DNA of 11,075 nt from an uncultured Clostridium sp. (GCA_947174825.1 CAMWKN010000016.1:1-11075), one strand, 5' to 3'; shown: positions 1-7,323, numbered from the stretch's first letter. Translations and numbers: made by a program. Notes: generated by a model not told the origin, from the letters alone.

Positions 1-1
1 C

Positions 2-1174
2 GCTGATGCAATTACCAAAATTCTGACAGGCAATGATGGTGATTTACTTGAACAGTGGAAAAACAGCTATATTAGTACACTTGCAGATATTGATATGGAG
101 AGTCAGGGCTATATCAGTAATATGACAGAGCAGATTGCATCATTGTACGGTGTGGATTTATCTCCCCTGCAAGACCAGTTCCAGGGTGTCAGTGATTCCG
201 TAAGCGGTATGACGGATGCTTTGAGCGAAGCTGCCAATGCGATAGGTATCGGAAATGTATCTGATAATGCCGATTCCCCGAATGCTCCCGAGGGCACTTC
301 TGCTCCATCCACGGGTACGGGCTCTTCATTGGAAAGTGCCATTAAAAGCGAAACGGATACCGCCATGGCATCCTTTGACCAACATACGGACAAGCTCACA
401 AATGAAGTGATACCTGCCATCCAATCAGCTACGGCAGAGATGATTGCGTTTAACGAAGCCGCTGATATGGATATTGAAAAGACGGTTACCATCAGCTATG
501 CTGCAATGGGTGATAAATCGTCCGGCGGTGAAAATACGGGCAAAGCTTACGCAGAAGGTACAACGGGTAAAGCATTTGCAAATGGCAATACCGGATTAAA
601 ACGGAATGAAAAGAATGCGTTACGAAGCGAATACGGTCAGCCTGAGCTGACGGTGTATCCTGACGGCACAACAGAATTGACCACACAGCCTGTTATGAGC
701 GATCTTCCGAAAGGAACCGTTATTTATAATGAAGAACAGACTAAGAAGATTATGAGTAACAAACCTCATACCCGGGGGAAAACATATGCCAATGGTACGG
801 CAGAGTATTCAGACGGGACAATTATTACCCCGGAAGGTCATACATTGCGCCCTCTTCAACCGGGCGACCGGGGCTGGGAGCTGCAAAAAGCTTTTGAGCC
901 ATTATTACAGAAAATGAGTGGTAATTTAGACTATCTTGCGGGTAATGCAATGCTTGAGCATCAAAGACAGATGGAACAGATGATTAATCAATTGAGCACC
1001 ACGAATGTTGTCACGAATAACAGGAATATTCAGCCCGGTATCAATGTGGGCGACATACATATAACCTGTCCCGGTGTCACAAGCCGGGAAGTTATGCGTG
1101 AAGTAGGTAACGCATTAGATGCGAAATTCAGAGGCTTTCATAATTATGCCGACCAGCAAAGCAGAATCAGATGA
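2..1174 (+). CDS. Phage tail tape measure protein, C-terminal part (5' end outside window)
   Basis: The reading frame is open from base 2, so the gene starts upstream and the first in-window ATG (95) is internal. About 390 residues are visible. Tape measure proteins run inside the tail tube, set its length and are later ejected with the DNA. The visible part has a helical, Gln/Met-rich stretch, a Gly/Thr/Asn-rich low-complexity segment (TGKAYAEGTTGKAF, then GKTYANGTAEYSDG), and a closing segment with GDIHITCPGVTSREVMREVG followed by FRGFHNYADQQSRIR. That ending resembles the C-terminus of tape measure proteins of Firmicutes phages, as I remember them. Base composition is richer in GC by eye than in all later genes, which suggests a mosaic junction just downstream. 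The family call is from pattern memory, supported by position ahead of tail-tip genes. Confidence 0.82.
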   Translation, partial: ADAITKILTGNDGDLLEQWKNSYISTLADIDMESQGYISNMTEQIASLYGVDLSPLQDQFQGVSDSVSGMTDALSEAANAIGIGNVSDNADSPNAPEGTSAPSTGTGSSLESAIKSETDTAMASFDQHTDKLTNEVIPAIQSATAEMIAFNEAADMDIEKTVTISYAAMGDKSSGGENTGKAYAEGTTGKAFANGNTGLKRNEKNALRSEYGQPELTVYPDGTTELTTQPVMSDLPKGTVIYNEEQTKKIMSNKPHTRGKTYANGTAEYSDGTIITPEGHTLRPLQPGDRGWELQKAFEPLLQKMSGNLDYLAGNAMLEHQRQMEQMINQLSTTNVVTNNRNIQPGINVGDIHITCPGVTSREVMREVGNALDAKFRGFHNYADQQSRIR

Positions 1175-1395
1175 GTCTTGCGTATCTTTTTTCAGACATA
1201 TTATCCCCCATGCCGCCTTCGGCGGCTCAAACAGAAATGAAAAACGCTGTCTTTTGCGTTTTTCCTGTGTGAAATTTAATATATCTTAGGCAGTGTTTTT
1301 TACTGCCTTAGATGTATTTTTCACACTATCGCACTCTGTAATATGGGTGCGGTAATATGTCTGAAGCAATGTTAATAAAAACTTAAAGGAGCAAA
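1175..1395 (+). other. Hairpin-rich intergenic region between tape measure and tail-tip genes
   Basis: No convincing gene lies here. Several inverted repeats can be seen: GCCGCC/GGCGGC around a TTC loop (1212-1226); AAAAACGC/GCGTTTTT (1240-1247 with 1256-1263), which ends in five T; GTGTGAAA with TTTCACAC (1267-1274 with 1319-1326), enclosing an inner stem with one mismatch (1283-1294 with 1302-1313); and CGCAC/GTGCG (1330-1334 with 1347-1351). The region probably attenuates or separates transcription of the tape measure from the next genes, or is a structured leader. No convincing promoter was found. Confidence 0.5.
1240..1263 (+). terminator. Possible intrinsic terminator after the tape measure gene
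   Basis: An 8-bp perfect stem AAAAACGC/GCGTTTTT with an 8-nt loop ends in five T. The stem is AT-rich apart from three GC pairs, so it would be weak alone. The GC-rich hairpin at 1212-1226 just upstream may add to it. Because tail genes are normally co-transcribed, it may only reduce read-through. Confidence 0.4.
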
Positions 1396-1656
1396 ATGAA
1401 TATGGCAATTAATGAACAAATTGTAACAGGCAGAAAATTCAGAAAATTAATTGACGAAGCCACCAGGCAATGGCAGAGAACATCATTCTGGAGAAAAGCC
1501 GTTGATGTGGAATTTGATGATGGAAGCAATGCTGAGACTAAATTAAGTGCAATAAACGGAATAACCGACAGCCTGACAAGCACCTCCTCAAATATAGCCG
1601 CCAGTGCTGCTGCCGTTAAAGCCTTGAATGATAAGCTTATTGAATTAAGCAGTTAA
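1396..1656 (+). CDS. Stand-alone 86-aa copy of the tail-fibre N-terminal domain
   Basis: The ATG at 1396 follows AAAGGA (1385-1390) at good spacing; a second ATG at 1402 gives a protein starting exactly like its paralogue. The product matches the constant N-terminus of the fibre protein at 6733 almost residue for residue: TGRKFRKLIDEAT, then VEFDDG.NAETK, then GITDSLTSTSSN.AASAAAV and KALNDK. It stops at ELSS, precisely where the paralogue continues into the recombination site (ELNSDL). It therefore has the presumed attachment or oligomerisation part but no receptor-binding C-terminus and no TAGCGAT site. It may be a baseplate adaptor or collar subunit, or a relic of a former fibre gene. The tight RBS and clean stop argue for a functional gene. 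Function is unknown. Confidence 0.8.
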   Translation: MNMAINEQIVTGRKFRKLIDEATRQWQRTSFWRKAVDVEFDDGSNAETKLSAINGITDSLTSTSSNIAASAAAVKALNDKLIELSS

Positions 1657-1675
1657 TTATGAGGTGAAATTCATC

Positions 1676-1933
1676 ATGGATTTTAGAGAAGAAATTATAA
1701 AGTCAATACAGACCATAATCAACAATTATTCAGGCGGTTATCAGTCTGACAGGACATATCGATCAATTGTGAAAAAAATTACGGACAAGGGATATGTAAT
1801 CTTAGATGGAACAGGCAGTGAACGTACCGTAAGATGTTGTATACCGAATATTGAACTGAAAGCAGGACAAGGTGTCTGGGTTAAAGAACCGATGGGAAAA
1901 TTAAATGATATCCATATCTGTGGTGTGGTATAA
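1676..1933 (+). CDS. Small OB-fold-like phage tail protein (85 aa)
   Basis: I chose the ATG at 1676 because GAGGTG (1661-1666) lies 9 nt upstream. A GTG at 1664 would be inside that ribosome binding site. The N-terminus (MDFREEIIKSIQTIINN) is helical. The rest looks like a compact beta barrel: GYVILDGTGSERTVRCCIP, then KAGQGVWVKEPMG and DIHICGVV. Alternating strands with a 'G-x-x-VWVK-P-x-G' turn resemble OB-fold modules found in phage baseplate and spike proteins, but no family is recognised with certainty. It starts 19 bp after the previous gene and is probably co-transcribed with it. Confidence 0.75.
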   Translation: MDFREEIIKSIQTIINNYSGGYQSDRTYRSIVKKITDKGYVILDGTGSERTVRCCIPNIELKAGQGVWVKEPMGKLNDIHICGVV

Positions 1934-1971
1934 ATGATTATTTTTAACAGAAAGAAGGTGAATGAAGTAAA

Positions 1972-3189
1972 ATGGCCAAACCAATCATAAGATCCATAAC
2001 ACCCTTTGATTCGAATTATGATTATGAAATATCCATTTCATGGACGGGCAACCGTGCCTATGCAAACAGGATTATAATTTATGACTATGAAACGAACACT
2101 GAAGTATTTAATGATTTGACATCCTCATTTGTATTAAAGCACACCATTCCCGCACATACGCTGACAAATGACGAAAAATATATTATTCAAGCTCAAATCT
2201 ATGACATTAACAATACTCCTTCCGCGTTGTCCGATAAAGTATTGTTTTACACATTCACAACGCCGGATTTCTGCTTTGAAGATCTTCCGGAAAATTCCAT
2301 AATAACAAATTCGTCATTTACCGCCAACATTCACTACTATTCGCCCGATTGGGAAAATATCAGCAAATACAAATTCTATCTGTATGATGCCTCCAAGAAG
2401 CAGCTTCTTGAAAGCAATGAGTTGACCGATGATCGCAGTATAAATTATACCTATAACGGTCTTGACAACAATACAACTTATTACATAAGATGTGTTGGCG
2501 TTACGGTCAATGGAATGGCACTTGACACAGGATATATTGAAATCACTGTTAAATTTGAAAATCCTAATGTATATGCCCGTATTTATGCTACTCCCGTCCC
2601 ATCACAGGGATGCATACAGGTTGCAACCAATCTGAGAATCATCCAATATAACGGGACTGACACTTTTGAGTATATAGACGGAATGATAGACCTCAGAGAC
2701 AAGACATTATATTATGACGAAGGATTTTTGATTGAAGATGATTTTACGGTTATAATCCGTGGCATGAATTTATGGCAGAATGCGGAAATATTTAAAATGA
2801 GTAACGGCAATTTGGGACTCACATTGAGTTCGCACATTTACAGTGGCGGAAAGCTGCGTTTCAGATTACTTGTACCTAACGGCGTGAGTAATTATCTGCT
2901 TTACTCTGATGAACAGATATTTACAAATGATGATATGGTCACTGTTGCAATCAGACGAAAAAATAATGTTTATCAATTAAAAGTATTTGTAGAACTCGGA
3001 TTTACTACGGAAGGCGATATGTGGTATGGAACGGAACGTCCGAGTCAGGAGTTAATAAATAATAATGACAGCTGGATTAATACAGAGGGCGACACTTATG
3101 TTGTCAGAAAAGATGATTGTATAACATATTTAGATATTCCCGAACCACTGAATGCAGTATTAAATGATTTATGGCTTGGAGGTGATTAA
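1972..3189 (+). CDS. Tail/baseplate structural protein with FN3-like repeats and a lectin-like C-terminus
   Basis: 405 residues; the ATG is preceded by GAAGGTG (1954-1960). Two fibronectin-III-like beta sandwiches can be made out at about residues 3-100 (ISISWTG..., ending in an FTTPDF linker) and 105-195 (FTANIHYYSPDW..., LDNNTTYYIRCVGVTVNGM). Residues 200-395 look like a concanavalin/LamG-type sandwich (FTVIIRGMNLW, GNLGLTLSSHIYSGGKLRFRLLV, MVTVAIRRKNNVYQLKVFVE). Such modules decorate phage tail tips and often bind cell-surface sugars; the binding role here is inference. The last codons (WLGGD) encode the ribosome binding site of the next gene, so translation of the two is probably coupled. 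There is no signal peptide. Confidence 0.72.
   Translation: MAKPIIRSITPFDSNYDYEISISWTGNRAYANRIIIYDYETNTEVFNDLTSSFVLKHTIPAHTLTNDEKYIIQAQIYDINNTPSALSDKVLFYTFTTPDFCFEDLPENSIITNSSFTANIHYYSPDWENISKYKFYLYDASKKQLLESNELTDDRSINYTYNGLDNNTTYYIRCVGVTVNGMALDTGYIEITVKFENPNVYARIYATPVPSQGCIQVATNLRIIQYNGTDTFEYIDGMIDLRDKTLYYDEGFLIEDDFTVIIRGMNLWQNAEIFKMSNGNLGLTLSSHIYSGGKLRFRLLVPNGVSNYLLYSDEQIFTNDDMVTVAIRRKNNVYQLKVFVELGFTTEGDMWYGTERPSQELINNNDSWINTEGDTYVVRKDDCITYLDIPEPLNAVLNDLWLGGD
3178..3186 (+). promoter_or_regulatory. Shine-Dalgarno embedded in the end of the 1972 gene
   Basis: GGAGGTGAT is a 9-nt perfect complement to the 3' end of 16S rRNA. It lies 8 nt before the ATG at 3195 and is read as Gly-Gly-Asp at the C-terminus of the preceding protein. 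It indicates strong translation and probable coupling. Confidence 0.8.
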
Positions 3190-3194
3190 AGTAC

Positions 3195-4124
3195 ATGTTT
3201 CTGTGTGGAAGTAATTTTGTTGGAGGCGCATTGGCATGTGCTGTTACTCCAACCGGTATGGAAAACATTAATTATGTGGAACTCAAAAACGGAATATATG
3301 ATGATTTATATATAACCAAAGCAACGGATTTTGAATTAACCGATAAATGCCCTGATGAATGGGATTTTGACACTGTGCTGTGGGCTAAGTTTAGTGGGAA
3401 TACAGACGCGGGGAATATTGATTGGAATTCAGACGCAATCTCTCATATCATATTAAAAAGCAGACCGGAGGGCAGTTTTAAATGGAAAACAATAGCTGTC
3501 AGAGAAATTAATACAATGAACGATTATGTAATAAATTATCCTGACTACTTTGTTGCTTCCGGTGAAACTGTTGAATACGCAATTGTTCCTATTCTGTATG
3601 GCAGCGAGGGAAGTTACGCATCCACAAAAACCACTCTTAAATTCGGTAAAATGTTTTTAGTTGAAGGAAATACGGTGTGGGGAACTGAGATTACGGACGG
3701 ATATTGTGATACGACACGTAATATTCCTTCTTCTACCGTTGAGCTGTTAAACAGCAGATATCCTGTTTTTATCAGGAATACCATCGCGAATTACGATACG
3801 GGTAGCTGTAAAGGCTCTTTTGTGCCGCTTTCAGATGAGGAAGGCTGTGAATTCGCTTATGACAGCAAACATGATTACCGACGTATTATGTACCAGAGAG
3901 AGTTTATGGACTTCATATGTGACAGTATCCCTAAAATCTTGAAGCTCCCGGATGGACGTTTGTGGCTTATACAGGTAACTCCCAATCCGACTGACACGGC
4001 AAATCAGGCATATAATGACAGAGAAATCTCATGGTCTTGGATTGAAGTTGGAAGTGTTGATTCTGAAGAAGATTTGTACTATTTGGGACTGTCAGATGTA
4101 ACGGAAGAATGGTGGAATAAATAA
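3195..4124 (+). CDS. Putative tail-tip/baseplate protein (309 aa)
   Basis: The start is fixed by the very strong ribosome binding site at 3178-3186. The stop overlaps the next start (TAATG at 4122-4126), so it is tightly coupled to the hub gene. The sequence is beta-rich. It includes DEWDFDTVLWAKFSGNTDAGN, a segment on mapping values (SHIILKSRPEGSFKWKTIAV), VEYAIVPILYGSEGSY, and an aromatic C-terminus (REISWSWIEVGSVDSEEDLYYLGL). This arrangement resembles distal tail or upper baseplate proteins of Firmicutes phages, but I do not recognise a named family. Position between the FN3-like protein and the hub protein supports a structural role at the tail tip. Confidence 0.68.
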   Translation: MFLCGSNFVGGALACAVTPTGMENINYVELKNGIYDDLYITKATDFELTDKCPDEWDFDTVLWAKFSGNTDAGNIDWNSDAISHIILKSRPEGSFKWKTIAVREINTMNDYVINYPDYFVASGETVEYAIVPILYGSEGSYASTKTTLKFGKMFLVEGNTVWGTEITDGYCDTTRNIPSSTVELLNSRYPVFIRNTIANYDTGSCKGSFVPLSDEEGCEFAYDSKHDYRRIMYQREFMDFICDSIPKILKLPDGRLWLIQVTPNPTDTANQAYNDREISWSWIEVGSVDSEEDLYYLGLSDVTEEWWNK

Positions 4125-5794
4125 TGGCAGATATAATAACACAGGAAGATTTGCTGATTGTTCTCCAACAGTCGGCAGCACCACAAACAATGAAATTAAA
4201 TATTGAGGTACTGGATGTCGATCAGAAAATCATAGGTAAGATTGAATGCGGATTGGTCAGTGGCAGTATGTCTGTTAATGGTGAATCCGATATAAGGCGT
4301 ACTGCCAATTTTGTTGTACAGCCCACTTTGACAGAGCATATAAAGCTTACTGAAACGAGTCTGCTATGGCTTAACAGGGATATACGGATATCCGTCGGAT
4401 TATATAACACAAGAACCAAACAGTACAAATATTATCCTTTCGGATATTATGTTTATACGGATACATCAGGTGCTTATGATGCTGCAACCAACAATCTTAC
4501 CGTCAACTGTTCTGATTTTATGAAGAAATTGGATGGTACTAAAAACGGACAGTTAGGCCCATTAATTATAAGCTACCCTGCTTTTAAAGAAAATGAAGAG
4601 ACAGGCGAAGTTATTGAACACAATATAATTCGTAATGCTGTCATTGAAACACTGGAAAAGTTAGCACGTATAACAAATCATCGGATTGACGATATCGGTG
4701 AATATAAAGCCATGCCTGATTATAATGACGACTGGCAGAAATATCGGGAAGAAAATGTTTCAACATGGAACGCAATACCCTATGATCAGGAATTTTCTGC
4801 CGGTTGCAGTGTCCTTTCTATTCTGACTGCTTTCCGTGATTTATATCCCAACTACGAAATGTTTTTCGATATGGAAAACAATACATTTATATGTCAGCTA
4901 AAGCCTATGTGCTATGAGGATGATATTTTCTTGGATAATGCTTTTCTGCAACGGGTATTAATATCTGAGAATACATCCGTAGATATGACTACCGTGCGCA
5001 ATATTTGTGAAGTGTGGGGACAGGTCATAGAGGTGGATTTTTACAGCGAAGAAGGCTATTATTCCAACAACACATACGCTTTCACCATTGCGGGATATAA
5101 TGCCGGATACTGCAACGGAGATGTTATAGGATTAAAAATCCCATCTGCAAATCAGTCCCATGCACTGATAAATATCAATAATTTTGGTACTATAGGACTA
5201 TATAACGAAGCAAATGAAAGACCCATTCAAGCTGACGAATTAAAACCCGATAATGTATATGCCTTTAAAATCAAGAAAAGCCGTATAGATAATCAAGATG
5301 TATTTAAAGCATATTTGTTAGGACAATATCAGGTTCATGCAATCAATGTTTTAACCAACGGAAAGAAAAGCGGTCAGTTCGTAACAGGCTCTGACGGTAA
5401 GGAATATGAACTCTATTCCAAAGAATATTTTCAGAAATTCTATAACTGTGAATGTGTTGATATGACTGTAATTGAAGACTCACCCTTTGCAGTAGAAAAA
5501 TTAGGTGAAATCCCTGATATTAAGGTAAGCGGAGAATATGAGAATATTACGTCTGATAATCTGGCCGCTGACAGAGCCAAATGGGAAAATTGGAAAAATT
5601 GCAGATTAACTGATAATATTACAATTACTACTGCTCTTCTGCCATTTCTTGATGTGAATAAAAAGGTGTCGTATAAACCAAGTGATTCAGATATAGAACA
5701 TCAATATATCATCTCTTCCATTTCTCATGATTTTTCAGGGTATACAACTACCATCACAATGTATCGTTTTTATCCTTTATATAAGGTGCTGTAG
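4124..5794 (+). CDS. Baseplate hub / tail-associated protein, DUF5048-like
   Basis: 556 residues, starting at an ATG that shares one base with the upstream stop. The N-terminal third has the pattern I associate with DUF5048 phage proteins: MKLNIEVLDVDQKIIGKIEC, SGSMSVNGESDIRRTANFVV, LWLNRDIRISVGLYN, PFGYYVYTD and LTVNCSDFMKKLDGTKNGQ. These belong to the hub group (gp27/XkdQ-like) that forms the ring at the tail tip and holds the spike or lysin. A central segment (about residues 235-345) continues this fold. The C-terminus (ITITTALLPFLDVNKKVSYK..., YIISSISHDFSGYTTTITMYRFYPLY) matches the usual hub ending. No peptidase or muramidase motif was seen, so a lytic activity is not supported. Confidence 0.78.
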   Translation: MADIITQEDLLIVLQQSAAPQTMKLNIEVLDVDQKIIGKIECGLVSGSMSVNGESDIRRTANFVVQPTLTEHIKLTETSLLWLNRDIRISVGLYNTRTKQYKYYPFGYYVYTDTSGAYDAATNNLTVNCSDFMKKLDGTKNGQLGPLIISYPAFKENEETGEVIEHNIIRNAVIETLEKLARITNHRIDDIGEYKAMPDYNDDWQKYREENVSTWNAIPYDQEFSAGCSVLSILTAFRDLYPNYEMFFDMENNTFICQLKPMCYEDDIFLDNAFLQRVLISENTSVDMTTVRNICEVWGQVIEVDFYSEEGYYSNNTYAFTIAGYNAGYCNGDVIGLKIPSANQSHALININNFGTIGLYNEANERPIQADELKPDNVYAFKIKKSRIDNQDVFKAYLLGQYQVHAINVLTNGKKSGQFVTGSDGKEYELYSKEYFQKFYNCECVDMTVIEDSPFAVEKLGEIPDIKVSGEYENITSDNLAADRAKWENWKNCRLTDNITITTALLPFLDVNKKVSYKPSDSDIEHQYIISSISHDFSGYTTTITMYRFYPLYKVL

Positions 5795-5858
5795 TATCAT
5801 GAACAACCATTAACCTTTTCACAATAAATATTTTACTAAATACGAAAGGACGTTATTT

Positions 5859-6188
5859 ATGTCAGATTTTGAACGGGAGTTTAGTAATTTCCCCGAAGAA
5901 AAGATTACTAAACACAATTTTATTAATATAGACGATGATGCTGCCTCCTTAATTAATCAAATCAATTCTCTCCGTTCTCAGGGATTATACGCGAAGGCAG
6001 CTTCCGTTATTCAGGACAACAAGGATATTTTGTCACAATATATTGCAGATGCGATTACATTCCGCACATGGGAAGAAGAAATCTACAATACTCAGATATA
6101 TGCAAAACAAAAACAGCAGTCCGTTTACTTTGATGATCAGGAACCAGATTGCATTGAGGGAGATGTCTGGCTTGGAGGTGATGCTTAG
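5859..6188 (+). CDS. Small phage tail-region protein (109 aa), paralogue of the next gene
   Basis: The ATG at 5859 follows AAAGGA (about 5845-5850). It is helical up to about residue 85. The core INSLRSQGLYAKAASVIQD...DILSQYIAD...EEEIYNTQIYAKQK aligns with the next gene's INHYNHLIAKGKYSEASDYIN...GIYGFFADFFNLMENRIYALQKYL. The C-terminus is YFDDQEPDCIEGDVWLGGDA. The 'P-x-x-GDVW' ending is frequent in small structural proteins of Clostridia phages, as I recall. Its last codons contain a GGAGGTGAT ribosome binding site for the following gene. Function is unknown; it is probably a minor tail or baseplate component or fibre chaperone. Confidence 0.72.
   Translation: MSDFEREFSNFPEEKITKHNFINIDDDAASLINQINSLRSQGLYAKAASVIQDNKDILSQYIADAITFRTWEEEIYNTQIYAKQKQQSVYFDDQEPDCIEGDVWLGGDA
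6174..6182 (+). promoter_or_regulatory. Shine-Dalgarno embedded in the end of the 5859 gene; selects the GTG start at 6188
   Basis: GGAGGTGAT ends 5 nt before GTG (6188-6190), which overlaps the upstream TAG (6186-6188). The same 15-base stretch (TGGCTTGGAGGTGAT, coding WLGGD) ends the 1972 gene. Confidence 0.72.
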
Positions 6189-6658
6189 TGCTCTGCAATC
6201 CGATATCATATTATCCTGATAAGGTTGACGAAATGGTATTTTTTCAGGATAACAATCTTGAAACCATGGAAATTATTAACCATTACAATCATTTGATTGC
6301 AAAGGGCAAATACAGTGAAGCAAGTGATTATATAAATCAGCAGAAAGGAATCTATGGGTTCTTTGCTGATTTTTTTAATCTCATGGAAAATCGTATTTAT
6401 GCTCTTCAAAAGTATCTGTTAAGCAAACCTCCCAAAAAGCAACCGTTTATTTATTATGACGAAAAAGCATATCCCTCGCTTGACATATCTGTTTTTTCTG
6501 ACACCGATGAAGAGGAGCGCCTGGAAACTATTCAATTATTTTCAGATGATGACAATTCAGAGGATTTATCATCATACCATTTATTTCCGGATGACGAGGA
6601 ACCTGAAAAAGAAGAACTTGAACCACCTCTTACAAACCAAGACACGATTTGGATTTAA
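6188..6658 (+). CDS. Small phage tail-region protein (156 aa) with acidic 15-residue repeats
   Basis: It starts at GTG 6188, one base overlapping the previous stop, and is served by the embedded GGAGGTGAT. Residues about 28-80 (HLIAKGKYSEASDYINQQKG, GFFADFFNLMENRIYALQKY) form the helical core shared with the previous gene. That core is a common small-protein family next to fibre genes in Clostridia phages, as I remember it. Residues 100-144 hold three 15-residue repeats with phenylalanines at 103, 118 and 133, each followed by Ser/Pro-Asp and a run of Asp/Glu. The end, NQDTIWI, corresponds to the usual GDVWI-type closing motif, so the acidic repeats look like an insertion between core and closing motif. 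Function is unknown. Confidence 0.7.
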   Translation: MLCNPISYYPDKVDEMVFFQDNNLETMEIINHYNHLIAKGKYSEASDYINQQKGIYGFFADFFNLMENRIYALQKYLLSKPPKKQPFIYYDEKAYPSLDISVFSDTDEEERLETIQLFSDDDNSEDLSSYHLFPDDEEPEKEELEPPLTNQDTIWI

Positions 6659-6660
6659 GA

Positions 6661-6711
6661 CAATAAAAAAATTGATATAAGATGTCTCTGAATAAGAGGC
6701 ATTTTTTATTG
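6661..6711 (+). terminator. Terminator-like hairpin just upstream of the fibre gene
   Basis: ATGTCTCT (6682-6689) pairs with AGAGGCAT (6695-6702) with one G-U pair and a GAATA loop, followed by six T (6702-6707). In addition, CAATAAAAAA (6661-6670) can pair with TTTTTTATTG (6702-6711), either extending the stem or sequestering the T-run. This may lower fibre expression relative to the tail operon. It lies only about 10 nt before the fibre gene's ribosome binding site. Confidence 0.6.
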
Positions 6712-6732
6712 TATAAACGAAAGGAGTTTATC

Positions 6733-7323
6733 ATGGCAATAAATGAAACCATTGTAACAGGAAGGAAATTCAGGAAATTAATTGACGAAGCAACCAAATT
6801 ATGGCAGAGGATTTCTTTTTGGGGAGTAGCAACTGATGTTGAATTTGATGATGGTGAAAATGCCGAGACCAAATTTGGTGCGATTAGCGGTATTACAGAT
6901 TCATTAACATCTACATCCTCAAATGTCGCTGCCTCTGCCGCCGCCGTGAAAGCTTTGAATGATAAAATTGTTGAATTAAATAGCGATTTAGGTTCCATTT
7001 ACTATTTGGGAACCGGAACCTCGTTTGACCTCAAAGCAAAATTCCCTGATAGGTATCAGGATTTTATAGCAGATAATTTTATTGTTGGAATTACAGGAAT
7101 GGGTGCATGTGGTGGACAAGTTGTCCGCGAAATGGCCGAAAATTCGTGCGGTCGTGCAGAAGGCTTTAGTCTAAAAAAGGATTACTCTTCAACATCTGGA
7201 ATACTTACGATTTCCGGAAATACGCAACAGGTAGGCGGATATAAGTATCCGAATTGGGTAACTGGTACTTCAGTGCAATCTGGAGCTACCTTTGCCTATT
7301 TGGTTATAGGTAAGATAAATTAA
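6733..7323 (+). CDS. Tail fibre / receptor-binding protein: constant N-terminus fused to variable cassette 1
   Basis: The start at ATG 6733 is set by AAGGAG (6721-6726); the ATG at 6682 lies inside a hairpin. 196 residues. Residues 1-82 (MAINETIVTGRKFRKLIDEA..., VEFDDGENAETK, TDSLTSTSSNVAASAAAV, KALNDKIVEL) are the constant part, paralogous to the 1396 gene and probably the attachment or trimerisation domain. Codons 82-86 (LNSDL) are the recombination site itself. Residues 87-196 are cassette 1: LGTGTSFDLKAKFPD, NFIVGITGM, then TSGILTISGNTQQVGG and FAYLVIGKIN, an ending typical of fibre C-termini of Firmicutes phages. Receptor binding by the cassette is inferred from position and variability. 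The stop at 7321-7323 directly abuts the stop of the inverted cassette 2. Switching is expected by inversion at the flanking sites. Confidence 0.85.
   Translation: MAINETIVTGRKFRKLIDEATKLWQRISFWGVATDVEFDDGENAETKFGAISGITDSLTSTSSNVAASAAAVKALNDKIVELNSDLGSIYYLGTGTSFDLKAKFPDRYQDFIADNFIVGITGMGACGGQVVREMAENSCGRAEGFSLKKDYSSTSGILTISGNTQQVGGYKYPNWVTGTSVQSGATFAYLVIGKIN
6976..6990 (+). repeat. Recombination site S1 (junction of constant and variable fibre regions)
   Basis: TTAAATAGCGATTTA; the asymmetric 7-bp centre TAGCGAT (6981-6987) lies between AT-rich inverted arms. It reads L-N-S-D-L in the fibre frame. The right arm continues as GG, unlike the AAA of the other three sites. Confidence 0.85.

Noticed and set aside
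1254..1282. Promoter TTGCGT, 17 bp, TAATAT
   Set aside because: The match to consensus is poor and it overlaps hairpin arms; spacing alone is not enough.
4222..4428. Antisense ORF inside the hub gene (and antisense ORFs at 109-492, 492-686, 6206-6409, 7860-8054)
   Set aside because: They are short, have no RBS and lie opposite well-supported genes.
6682..6732. An upstream ATG extending the fibre protein by 17 residues
   Set aside because: The extension lies in a terminator-like hairpin, has no RBS and is absent from the paralogue at 1396; AAGGAG points to 6733.
6630..6998. Antisense ORF over the fibre N-terminus (and a similar one at 1383-1583)
   Set aside because: Both are shadows of the paralogous fibre N-terminal coding sequence, without RBS or credible products.
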